The position numbers and the translations under genes were made by a program. Of a stretch of 14,716 bases of DNA, positions 1-6,592 are shown piece after piece. The notes beneath the pieces are model-generated. The model did not search any database. It worked only from the letters and a program-made list of their open reading frames with translations, and had not been told where the DNA came from. Position 1 is the stretch's first letter; every line of letters starts with the position of its first letter. This DNA comes from an uncultured Muribaculaceae bacterium (GTDB taxonomy: Bacteria > Bacteroidota > Bacteroidia > Bacteroidales > Muribaculaceae). Where the stretch lies: the NCBI GenBank assembly GCA_910578075.1, contig CAJTPK010000045.1, forward strand, positions 1 through 14,716, read 5' to 3'.

Positions 1-114
1 AGGATCCTTGTAGTCGATATACTTGATACCGCTGCGTTTGAAACGGCAGTATTTCTTTTTCTTTGTGTCAACTGTAAGGGGAGTGAGGTAACGGATTTCG
101 TTGTTTGCTGCCAT
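1..114 (-). CDS. rpsR: 30S ribosomal protein S18, partial (C-terminus outside window)
   Basis: Only the first 38 codons are in the window; the gene reads leftward and runs off position 1. The translation starts MAANNEIRYLTPLT and contains YCRFKRSGIKYIDYKD, the conserved core of bacterial S18, a small-subunit protein that binds the central domain of 16S rRNA as a heterodimer with S6. The ATG at 112-114 lies two bases downstream of the rpsF stop codon, so the genes are co-transcribed and probably translationally coupled. In most bacteria rplI (L9) follows; that would lie left of the window. Truncation is due only to the window edge. Confidence 0.95.
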   Translation of the reverse strand, partial: MAANNEIRYLTPLTVDTKKKKYCRFKRSGIKYIDYKDP

Positions 115-116
115 GA

Positions 117-503
117 TTATGCCTCCTTTGCTTCTGCCTCGGCCTCAACCTCGGCGGGTTTCTCACTTGCTTTGCTTGCTCTCACATTGCGGCGCTTCTC
201 TGCATATTCCACTGCATATTTGTCAAGACGGAATGTAAGGAAGCGGATCACGCGCTCGTCGCGGCGGAATGCTGTCTCAAGTTTCTTGACGATAGTAGGC
301 TCGCCCTTGAACTCAACCAGCACATAGAAGCCGGTAGATTTCTTCTGGATTGGATAGGCGAGCTTGCGGAGACCCCACAGCTCTTCATTAACGATCTCGG
401 CGTTGTTTGCCTTGAGAACGTCCTTGAATTTTTCTACCGCTTCCTTCATCTGATCATCAGACAAAACGGGAGTTAAAATGAAAACGGTTTCGTAAGAATT
501 CAT
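117..503 (-). CDS. rpsF: 30S ribosomal protein S6
   Basis: This 128-residue protein begins MNSYETVFILTP and carries the S6 core, with the LWGLRKLAYPIQKKSTGFY segment at about residues 43-61 and FRRDERVIRFLTFRLDKY at about 79-96. S6 pairs with S18 on the platform of the 30S subunit. The last 20 or so residues are a low-complexity tail rich in Ala and Glu, comparable to the acidic tail that RimK modifies in E. coli S6; whether it is modified here is unknown. It is the first gene of an rpsF-rpsR operon with a clear Bacteroidetes promoter just upstream and a possible leader hairpin between. The start at 501-503 matches the family N-terminus. Confidence 0.97.
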   Translation of the reverse strand: MNSYETVFILTPVLSDDQMKEAVEKFKDVLKANNAEIVNEELWGLRKLAYPIQKKSTGFYVLVEFKGEPTIVKKLETAFRRDERVIRFLTFRLDKYAVEYAEKRRNVRASKASEKPAEVEAEAEAKEA

Positions 504-544
504 ACGTTTTGTGAATTATTGTTTGTTAAAAATTTTCATCTGTC

Positions 545-572
545 TTCGCTTCCGGGTTGCCCTTTCCGCAAA
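545..572 (-). promoter_or_regulatory. Candidate S6:S18 leader hairpin in rpsF mRNA
   Basis: Read on the minus strand, the start of the rpsF transcript can fold as UUUGC pairing with GCGAA around an internal loop (GGAAA opposite GGAA) and an apical GGG/CCC stem with a CAA loop, so CCCGG sits at the top of the internal loop. Leaders bound by the S6:S18 dimer, with a conserved CCG near an internal loop, are known upstream of rpsF in several phyla. The position at the extreme 5' end of the mRNA fits, but the stems are short and I matched the motif from memory. Confidence is limited. Confidence 0.35.
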
Positions 573-580
573 AACCGCCG

Positions 581-612
581 CAAAGTTACAATTTTTACAC
601 GACATACACAAA
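581..612 (-). promoter_or_regulatory. Bacteroidetes-type promoter of rpsF-rpsR
   Basis: On the minus strand a TTTG (612-609) is followed after 20 bases by TAACTTTG (588-581), an exact match to the Bacteroides sigma-ABfr consensus TTTG-N19-21-TAnnTTTG. The expected transcription start is near 573-576, giving an untranslated leader of roughly 70 bases. Confidence 0.75.
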
Positions 613-654
613 TATTTTTTATCCGTAAATATTCTCGGATTACGAAATTTGATA

Positions 655-662
655 TAACTTTG
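655..662 (+). promoter_or_regulatory. Probable -7 box of the ferritin promoter
   Basis: TAACTTTG is a perfect TAnnTTTG -7 element 29 bases before the ferritin ATG, which would give a short leader. No good TTTG is found at the expected -33 position (about 630-635), so the promoter may be weak or need an activator. I saw no recognisable Fur box nearby. Confidence 0.5.
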
Positions 663-691
663 CAGTGTATAAACTATATTACTGAATAATT

Positions 692-1213
692 ATGATCAGC
701 ACTAAACTTCAGGACGCAATAAACGCCCAGATCAATGCCGAATTCTGGTCGGCTTATCTTTATCTCTCCATGGCCATGCATTTCGAAAACGAGGGGCATG
801 CCGGAATGGCCAACTGGTTCCGTATCCAGTTCCGCGAAGAGCAGGCTCACGCTGAAATCTTCATGAATTACCTCAACAGCCGCGGCGGACGCGTGGTGCT
901 CGCCCCCATCGACGAGGTGCCCACCTCATGGCCTACTCCCCTTGCCGCTTTCGAACATACCCTCGCACATGAGGAGAAAGTAACTTCTCTCATCAACAAC
1001 ATCTATGCTTTGGCAGTTGAAGAGAAAGATTACGCCACATGCAACAAACTCGACTGGTTCGTTTCCGAGCAGGTTGAGGAAGAGGAGACAGCCCGCGGAC
1101 TAATCGACCGCCTGAAACTCATCGGTGACAACGGCCTCGCCCTCTACACCGTGAACCAGGAGCTCGCAAGCCGCACATACAATGTGCCCGCTCCTCTTGC
1201 CAACGCAAATTAA
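692..1213 (+). CDS. ftnA: Bacterial non-haem ferritin
   Basis: This 173-residue protein is a four-helix-bundle ferritin that oxidises Fe(II) and stores it as a mineral in a cytoplasmic 24-subunit cage. All ferroxidase-centre ligands expected from E. coli FtnA are at the same positions: Glu17, Glu50, His53, Glu94, Gln127 and Glu130, plus Glu49, Glu126 and Glu129, which line the third iron site. The N-terminus (MISTKLQDAINAQINAEFWS) and the length match prokaryotic ferritins; there is no haem-binding Met typical of bacterioferritin. It stands alone, transcribed divergently from rpsF, with its own -7 box and a hairpin terminator, so it is probably monocistronic. In Bacteroides, ferritin is linked to iron storage and oxidative stress; regulation here is not evident from sequence. 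Confidence 0.95.
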   Translation: MISTKLQDAINAQINAEFWSAYLYLSMAMHFENEGHAGMANWFRIQFREEQAHAEIFMNYLNSRGGRVVLAPIDEVPTSWPTPLAAFEHTLAHEEKVTSLINNIYALAVEEKDYATCNKLDWFVSEQVEEEETARGLIDRLKLIGDNGLALYTVNQELASRTYNVPAPLANAN

Positions 1214-1235
1214 GAAACAGTTTCATTAAAAATAA

Positions 1236-1268
1236 GGAACGGTCGCCCGTCGGGTGGCCGTTCTTTTT
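1236..1268 (+). terminator. Rho-independent terminator after ferritin
   Basis: GAACGG (1237-1242) pairs with CCGTTC (1258-1263), with an inner CCC/GGG helix at 1246-1254, followed directly by a run of five T. It starts 22 bases after the ferritin stop codon. Confidence 0.85.
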
Positions 1269-1318
1269 ATATAAGAACGTATCACTCAGGCCACCGCATA
1301 AAAGCATTTTATAGAAAT

Positions 1319-1401
1319 ATGTTACACAACATCTTTCTTTCTTCCCGTTTTTCCACATTTTTTACTAAATTGCGCTCGCTTTTGAAACACACAGGAGCGC
1401 A
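1319..1401 (+). promoter_or_regulatory. Upstream region of the EF-G2 gene with two inverted repeats
   Basis: The 243-base gap before the EF-G-like gene holds two symmetric elements besides the ferritin terminator. ATGTT (1319-1323) and AACAT (1328-1332) are separated by four bases and could be an operator. TGCGCTC (1371-1377) and GAGCGCA (1395-1401) form a 7-bp stem with a 17-base loop that could be a leader hairpin. I found no convincing TTTG/TAnnTTTG promoter; the nearest -7-like sequence (TAAATTGC, 1366-1373) matches poorly, consistent with activator-dependent transcription but not proof of it. Confidence 0.3.
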
Positions 1402-1456
1402 CCTCTCCCCTCACCCGCATATTTAGAAATTCTTGTAATCATTAAAATCTCATATT

Positions 1457-3613
1457 ATGAAGATTTACAAAACCAACGAAATCAAAAACATCGCCCTCCT
1501 CGGTTCGAAGGGCTCGGGAAAAACCACACTCGCAGAATCTATGATTTTCGAGTGTGGAGTTATAAAACGCCGTGGCACAGTTGACGCAAAAAACACTGTA
1601 TCCGACTATTTCCCGGTGGAAAAAGAATACGGTTATTCAGTATTTTCCACAGTTTTCAACGCGGAATTCAACGGAAAGAAACTGAATATCATCGACTGCC
1701 CGGGAGCAGATGATTTCGTAGGTAACGCATATACAGCACTCGGTGTCTGCGACATGGGTCTTATCCTTGTGGATGCGGAATACGGAGTGGAAGTAGGAAC
1801 GGAGAATATTTTCCGCACCACTGCCAAACTCAAGAAGCCGGTAATCTTCGGTCTAAACCAGATGGATGGTGAAAAGGCTGACTTCGACAATGTCATGGAG
1901 CAGATGCGCGAGCACTTCGGTCCCCGTGTGGTCCAGATACAATATCCTCTTGAGTCAGGGCCTAATTTCCACTCTATGATAGACGTGCTCCTCATGAAGA
2001 AATATGAATGGGGACCGGACGGAGGCACACCGACAATCTCTGAAATCCCCGAGGATCAGATGGAGAAAGCCCGCGAGCTCAACCAGAAACTTGTGGAGGC
2101 TGCCGCTGAAAACGATGAGACCCTCATGGAGAAATTCTTTGAGCAGGGAAGCCTGACCGAGGATGAGATGCGCGAAGGTATCCGCAAAGGTCTTATAGAC
2201 CGTTCAATATATCCGGTGGTTGTGCTCAGCGCGGCAAAAGACATGGGCGTGCGCAGGTTGATGGAATTCCTTGGCAATGTCTGCCCGTTTGTAAGCGATA
2301 TGCCCGCTCCTGAGACCATCAATGGTGAAGAAGTTAAGCCCGACTCTAACGGCCCGCTGTCAGTATTCTTCTTCAAGACTTCCGTTGAGCCGCACATCGG
2401 AGAGGTTTCATATTTCAAAGTTATGAGCGGCACCCTCAAGGCTGGCGACGATCTGGAGAATGTATCCCGTGGTGGCAAAGAACGTCTCGCGCAGATCTTC
2501 ACCGTGTGCGGTCAGCTCCGTAACCCGATCGAGGCTCTTGAAGCAGGAGATATAGGCGCGGCTGTCAAACTCAAAGACGTGCGCACCGGCAACACCCTTG
2601 ATGCCAAAGGATGTGAATATCAATTTGACTTCATCAAATATCCTCAACCCAAATATACACGTGCTATCCGACCTCTTACAGAGAGCGATTCTGAAAAGCT
2701 CGCAGGTATACTCACCCGCATGCACGAGGAGGATCCAACATGGGTTGTTGAACAGAGCAAGGAGCTGAAACAGACTCTTGTGAAAGGTCAGGGAGAATTC
2801 CACCTCCGCACACTCAAATGGCGTATTGAGAACAACGAGAAGCTACCCGTTGAGTTCATCGACCAGAAGATACCTTATCGCGAGACTATCACAAAGGCAG
2901 CACGCGCCGATTACCGTCATAAGAAACAATCCGGAGGTTCCGGACAGTTTGGTGAAGTGCATCTGATCATCGAGCCCTACACAGAGGGAATGCCTGAACC
3001 CGACACATATAAATTCGGCAATCAGGAATTCAAACTCAATGTGCGCGACAAACAGGAAATACCACTCGACTGGGGCGGCAAGCTCGTTGTCTACAACTGC
3101 ATCGTCGGCGGCGCCATCGACGCACGCTTCATTCCTGCTATTGTCAAGGGTCTCATGGACCGCATGGAGCAAGGACCTCTCACCGGATCATATGCCCGTG
3201 ATGTCCGCGTAATGATCTACGATGGCAAGATGCACCCGGTTGATTCAAATGAAATCTCTTTCCGTCTCGCCGGCAGAAACGCATTCTCACAGGCCTTCAA
3301 GGCTGCCAATCCTAAAATTCTTGAGCCCGTTTACGATGTGGAGGTTCTTACCCCCGGCGACACCATGGGCGATGTGATGAGCGATCTTCAGGGACGCCGC
3401 GCAATCATCATGGGCATGGCATCTGAAAACGGAATCGAGAAACTTTCGGCAAAAGTGCCTCTCAAGGAGATGTCTTCTTATTCCACATCTCTCAGTTCGA
3501 TAACAGGCGGCAGAAGCTCATTCACAATGGACTTCTCAAGCTACGAGCTTGTTCCTTCCGATGTGCAGGAGAAACTCCTCAAGGAATATGCCGAGACTCA
3601 GACTGAAGACTAA
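1457..3613 (+). CDS. fusA2: Elongation factor G-like protein (EF-G2 paralogue), GTPase-deficient signature
   Basis: The 718 residues cover all five EF-G domains: a G domain (about 1-275), a beta-barrel domain II (about 295-390), domain III, domain IV (SGGSGQFGEVHLIIEP at about 493-508) and a domain V tail. It binds the ribosome at the A site and promotes tRNA-mRNA translocation. The P-loop is GSKGSGKT (16-23) and the G4 motif is NQMD (134-137). The G3 motif, DTPGH in canonical EF-G, is DCPGA (80-84), so the catalytic histidine is alanine. The switch I threonine also appears to be Ser61. A Bacteroides EF-G2 paralogue reported to translocate without GTP hydrolysis, and to be needed in the gut under carbon starvation, is the likely orthologue. 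It is monocistronic, with the ATG at the family N-terminus and a strong terminator. A housekeeping fusA is expected elsewhere in the genome. Confidence 0.92.
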   Translation: MKIYKTNEIKNIALLGSKGSGKTTLAESMIFECGVIKRRGTVDAKNTVSDYFPVEKEYGYSVFSTVFNAEFNGKKLNIIDCPGADDFVGNAYTALGVCDMGLILVDAEYGVEVGTENIFRTTAKLKKPVIFGLNQMDGEKADFDNVMEQMREHFGPRVVQIQYPLESGPNFHSMIDVLLMKKYEWGPDGGTPTISEIPEDQMEKARELNQKLVEAAAENDETLMEKFFEQGSLTEDEMREGIRKGLIDRSIYPVVVLSAAKDMGVRRLMEFLGNVCPFVSDMPAPETINGEEVKPDSNGPLSVFFFKTSVEPHIGEVSYFKVMSGTLKAGDDLENVSRGGKERLAQIFTVCGQLRNPIEALEAGDIGAAVKLKDVRTGNTLDAKGCEYQFDFIKYPQPKYTRAIRPLTESDSEKLAGILTRMHEEDPTWVVEQSKELKQTLVKGQGEFHLRTLKWRIENNEKLPVEFIDQKIPYRETITKAARADYRHKKQSGGSGQFGEVHLIIEPYTEGMPEPDTYKFGNQEFKLNVRDKQEIPLDWGGKLVVYNCIVGGAIDARFIPAIVKGLMDRMEQGPLTGSYARDVRVMIYDGKMHPVDSNEISFRLAGRNAFSQAFKAANPKILEPVYDVEVLTPGDTMGDVMSDLQGRRAIIMGMASENGIEKLSAKVPLKEMSSYSTSLSSITGGRSSFTMDFSSYELVPSDVQEKLLKEYAETQTED

Positions 3614-3641
3614 CTTAACATATTCTACCCAATCAAAAGAG

Positions 3642-3675
3642 ACAGGGGTCGCGTTGAGAAACGCGACCCCTGTTT
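3642..3675. terminator. Bidirectional terminator between convergent EF-G2 and AEC genes
   Basis: A perfect 14-bp stem (3642-3655 with 3660-3673) closes a GAGA tetraloop of the GNRA type. On the plus strand it is followed by only TTT, and on the minus strand by CTCTTTTG. It sits 28 bases after the fusA2 stop codon and also downstream of the minus-strand transporter gene, so it probably ends both transcripts. Confidence 0.85.
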
Positions 3676-3682
3676 ACAAATA

Positions 3683-3725
3683 AGAGTCCGTCTCATAAAA
3701 ATATTAGCTTTAGAGGACGGACTCT
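3683..3725. repeat. 43-bp palindromic repeat element, copy 1
   Basis: AGAGTCCGTC (3683-3692) and GACGGACTCT (3716-3725) are perfect 10-bp inverted repeats around a 23-base AT-rich centre. Nearly the same sequence recurs at 14678-14716. The element is flanked on both sides by ATA, a possible 3-bp target duplication. It lies between convergent genes, next to a terminator. It could be a REP-like or miniature transposon-derived element, or an additional terminator for the transporter gene. Confidence 0.7.
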
Positions 3726-3735
3726 ATATTATTCT

Positions 3736-4710
3736 TTAGAAATGAGCAAGACACATGTCGGTGAGCCAGATCCACAACGGACAGAAACCCACGAACAATA
3801 TCACTGATAACGTAAGTGATGATGTGCCGGTAGCTACATATGTGTCATATTCATCCGCGATGATGATACCTGAGAATGCCGGGGGAAGAGCGGCAGCAAC
3901 CACAAGCATCTTGAGATTGAGCGGATCCATCTTGAACAGCATACCCAATATCAGAACCACAGCCGGCATCATGACCATCTTAAGGATAGAACCCAAAACT
4001 GCCTGCCAATTGATCTGAATCTTAATGGCTGACAACGTGATACCTGCGGAGAAAACTGCCAGCGAAGCATTCGCGCCCTTGATAAGGTCAAACGAAGGGC
4101 TTGCCCAGTCAGGCCATGGAATTCCGACAAGCACCCAAATCACTGCGAGAATCGGGGCCCAAGCCACAGGCTGCGCCAATGCATGAAGCACCGGCTTCCA
4201 TGCGCTTTGTTTCTTGCCGCCTGGATTCTGCTTGGCAAGGGAGGCATTCATCAAAGACAATCCGACCGGTATGCCTACGGCATTGACAACAATTCCTACA
4301 ATAGCGACCACAAGCGCTACAGAGGGATTGGTTCCGAAAATAGGCTCAAGCACAGCGAATCCGAGAAAACCAATTGTCGGAGATCCACTGATCAAAGCTG
4401 ACACAGCGGCATCCGCACCGGTATTCTTCTTGAAACAATACTTGAATATCCAGTATACAATCATGAAGCAGAGCATTATGCCTACCAGCGATATCAGCGT
4501 AAGCTTGATATCCTTGGCAAGCATCTCACGGCTCGCCTGCACGATCGATACGAACAGAGCGGCAGGAAGTGCATACACCAGCACGACTTTGTTAAATTTT
4601 TTGGCGTCTTCACCAGTGAAGGCACCTCGTTTACCCGATATGTAGCCGGCCAGCATCACAACGATAATAGGCACGATGGCATAAAGGATAACGTGCATCA
4701 TATTAGACAT
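3736..4710 (-). CDS. AEC-family transporter, YfdV-like, probable oxalate/formate permease
   Basis: This 324-residue, very hydrophobic protein has about ten predicted membrane segments, the first at about residues 5-25 and the last at about 294-317. It shows features of the auxin efflux carrier (AEC) family: an N-terminal segment with AGYISGKRG (21-29), a conserved Asn in a cytoplasmic stretch, and a small-residue-rich SGSPTIGFLGF segment at about 108-118. Length is normal for AEC proteins. It is the third gene after frc and oxc, 60 bases behind oxc, the same arrangement as E. coli yfdW-yfdU-yfdV. The context suggests oxalate uptake, formate export or exchange at the inner membrane. Substrate is inference: AEC carriers also move malate, malonate and other dicarboxylates. 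It is unrelated to the major-facilitator antiporter OxlT of Oxalobacter. Confidence 0.87.
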   Translation of the reverse strand: MSNMMHVILYAIVPIIVVMLAGYISGKRGAFTGEDAKKFNKVVLVYALPAALFVSIVQASREMLAKDIKLTLISLVGIMLCFMIVYWIFKYCFKKNTGADAAVSALISGSPTIGFLGFAVLEPIFGTNPSVALVVAIVGIVVNAVGIPVGLSLMNASLAKQNPGGKKQSAWKPVLHALAQPVAWAPILAVIWVLVGIPWPDWASPSFDLIKGANASLAVFSAGITLSAIKIQINWQAVLGSILKMVMMPAVVLILGMLFKMDPLNLKMLVVAAALPPAFSGIIIADEYDTYVATGTSSLTLSVILFVGFCPLWIWLTDMCLAHF

Positions 4711-4727
4711 ATCATAAAGTTTAGAGA

Positions 4728-4757
4728 CAGCACCCGTCCCAGGCGGGGCGGGCGCTG
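4728..4757 (-). promoter_or_regulatory. GC-rich hairpin between oxc and the transporter gene
   Basis: On the minus-strand RNA, CAGCGCCCG pairs with CGGGUGCUG (one G-U pair) and continues, after one mismatch, through CCC/GGG to a four-base loop. No U-run follows, so it is not a standard terminator. In the middle of an operon it could stabilise the upstream frc-oxc mRNA, mark a processing site, or lower transporter expression relative to the enzymes. Confidence 0.55.
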
Positions 4758-4770
4758 AAGTTTATAGTTC

Positions 4771-6537
4771 CTATACCGTAATCGGAATCAGGGGTTCCGG
4801 ATTCAGATAGCCGATATGTCCGCTCTCCTTACCGGCATCACCGGCAAGCTGAACGTCAATCAGTGTAGGTTTACGCGAAGCTATCGAGGCTTCAAGAGCC
4901 TCGGCAAACTCCTCGGGGGTCGTGACATAATAACCTTTGCCGCCAAACGCCTCCATCATTTTGTCGTAACGGGCATTGAGGTCAAGGGTTGTCGGAGCGG
5001 GATCTCCATCCTTGCTCAGGTTTACACCCTCATGGTTGTATATACCTCCGTTGTTGAAGACACATACTGTGATCGGCAGGTTGAAATTTGTCATGGTGCT
5101 TACCTCCATTCCGGAGAAGCCGAAAGCAGAATCGCCCTGGATCGTGACCACAGGGCCACCTGTTGCAAGTGCTGCTCCGATGGCCGAGCCTGCTCCCATA
5201 CCCATGATAGCCCAAGTGGCACAGTCAATGCGCCGGCGCGGCTCACTCATGTCGATAGCATCACGACAATCATCGAGCGTGTTGGCGCCTTCGTTGATAA
5301 GTGTAACCTCCGGATGCTTCTCGAGCACTGACTTTGCGGCACGCAACGCATCCCAATGATCCATAGGTTCCGGACTTGGGGCAAGTTTACCGGCAATCCA
5401 TTTATTGGCTTCCACGGTATGAGCCTGCAAATCCTTCACCCATTGAGGATCCATTGAAAGCTTATAATCGGGCAATCCTTTGAGAATCATCTCGAGAGAA
5501 GCTCCGAGATCACCGATCACCGGCGCAGCAATAGGCACATTACAGTCTATCTCAGTTGGTTCAACGTCGAGTTGCACATATTTATTGTCAGGATTCCACT
5601 TGCCATGACCACGCGAAAGCAGCCAGTTGAGTCTCGCCCCGACCAACACAACGACATCAGCCTGCTCCATTATCATGCTGCGGCATGAGATTGCCGACAA
5701 TGGATGGTTGTCAGGAAGAAGTCCTTTTGCCATAGACATCGGATAGAAAGGAATACCAGTGGTTTCTATCAACTGCTTGATCTTATCGTCATTCTGCGAA
5801 TATGCCGCCCCTTTGCCTAACAGGAATACAGGTTTCTTGGCGGATGCTATAAGCTCCAAGGCGCGTTTCACGGAATCAGGCGACGGATATGTCTCCGAAA
5901 CTGGATCCACAGGCACAAACTGAAGTTTGGCCGCCTCCTCTTTGGATATGATTCCGCCCAATGCCGGAACTGTCATATCAAGATATACTCCTCCAGGACG
6001 TCCCGACAATGCGGCTCTCATAGCGCGTGCCACACCCACGGCAATATCCTGTGGGCGGTTCACCCTGTATGCAGCCTTGACAAGCGGTTTGGCAATCGCA
6101 AGCTGGTCAAGTCCCTCATATGTGCCCTGTTCAAGGTCAACTGCCACACGATCCGATGAGCCTGATATCTGAATCATCGGATAACAGTTTACCGTAGCAT
6201 TGGCAGTTGCTGTCAGACCATTGAGGAATCCAAGAGAAGAGACAGTCAACAGTATACCCGGTTTCTTGGTCAGATAGCCATATGTTGCGGCAGCCATACC
6301 GGCCTGCTGCTCGAAACGGAAGCTTATGAATCGGATTCCGACCATCTGGCATATGTAGGCAACTTCCGTGACAGGGATGCCGACAAGTCCGAAGATCACC
6401 TCCACTCCGTTAGCTTTCAAGGCATTCGCCAATACATACATACCGGTCATGTCTGTCTCCGGATTTGGAGCCATGGGCGGTTTGCATCCGCATGGCGGCG
6501 TAGTGGTAGCCTGTTTATTATCTTTTGTGTTTTCCAT
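4771..6537 (-). CDS. oxc: Oxalyl-CoA decarboxylase
   Basis: This 588-residue thiamine-diphosphate enzyme converts oxalyl-CoA to formyl-CoA and CO2 in the cytoplasm. The PYR-domain catalytic glutamate is Glu76 in RFEQQAG, equivalent to Glu56 of the Oxalobacter enzyme. The Tyr140-Glu141 pair corresponds to Tyr120-Glu121. The ThDP motif in the PP domain runs from GDSAFGFSGME (starting at 468) to NNGGIY (495-500), with Tyr500 matching the active-site Tyr483. LGKGAAY and MAKGLLPDNHP in the middle domain are also typical. The protein is about 20 residues longer at the N-terminus than the classical enzyme, with a Pro-rich stretch and CGC (16-18). It starts 55 bases after frc and is surely co-transcribed. 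The C-terminal lid reads SGH (572-574) where I recall SGR in Oxalobacter. Confidence 0.96.
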   Translation of the reverse strand: MENTKDNKQATTTPPCGCKPPMAPNPETDMTGMYVLANALKANGVEVIFGLVGIPVTEVAYICQMVGIRFISFRFEQQAGMAAATYGYLTKKPGILLTVSSLGFLNGLTATANATVNCYPMIQISGSSDRVAVDLEQGTYEGLDQLAIAKPLVKAAYRVNRPQDIAVGVARAMRAALSGRPGGVYLDMTVPALGGIISKEEAAKLQFVPVDPVSETYPSPDSVKRALELIASAKKPVFLLGKGAAYSQNDDKIKQLIETTGIPFYPMSMAKGLLPDNHPLSAISCRSMIMEQADVVVLVGARLNWLLSRGHGKWNPDNKYVQLDVEPTEIDCNVPIAAPVIGDLGASLEMILKGLPDYKLSMDPQWVKDLQAHTVEANKWIAGKLAPSPEPMDHWDALRAAKSVLEKHPEVTLINEGANTLDDCRDAIDMSEPRRRIDCATWAIMGMGAGSAIGAALATGGPVVTIQGDSAFGFSGMEVSTMTNFNLPITVCVFNNGGIYNHEGVNLSKDGDPAPTTLDLNARYDKMMEAFGGKGYYVTTPEEFAEALEASIASRKPTLIDVQLAGDAGKESGHIGYLNPEPLIPITV

Positions 6538-6592
6538 AATATTCTGAATTTAATTGGTAAGATTGATTTGGTCCCTTGTTGTCATCATGAAT

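Noticed and set aside
1119..1358. 79-codon minus-strand reading frame overlapping the end of the ferritin gene
   Set aside because: It runs antisense through ferritin and its terminator, its protein is Cys/Arg-rich and low in recognisable structure, and it has no promoter.
4816..5359. Long plus-strand open frames (171 and 127 codons) antisense to oxc
   Set aside because: oxc carries clear motifs throughout on the other strand; these frames mirror its codon bias and have no family resemblance.
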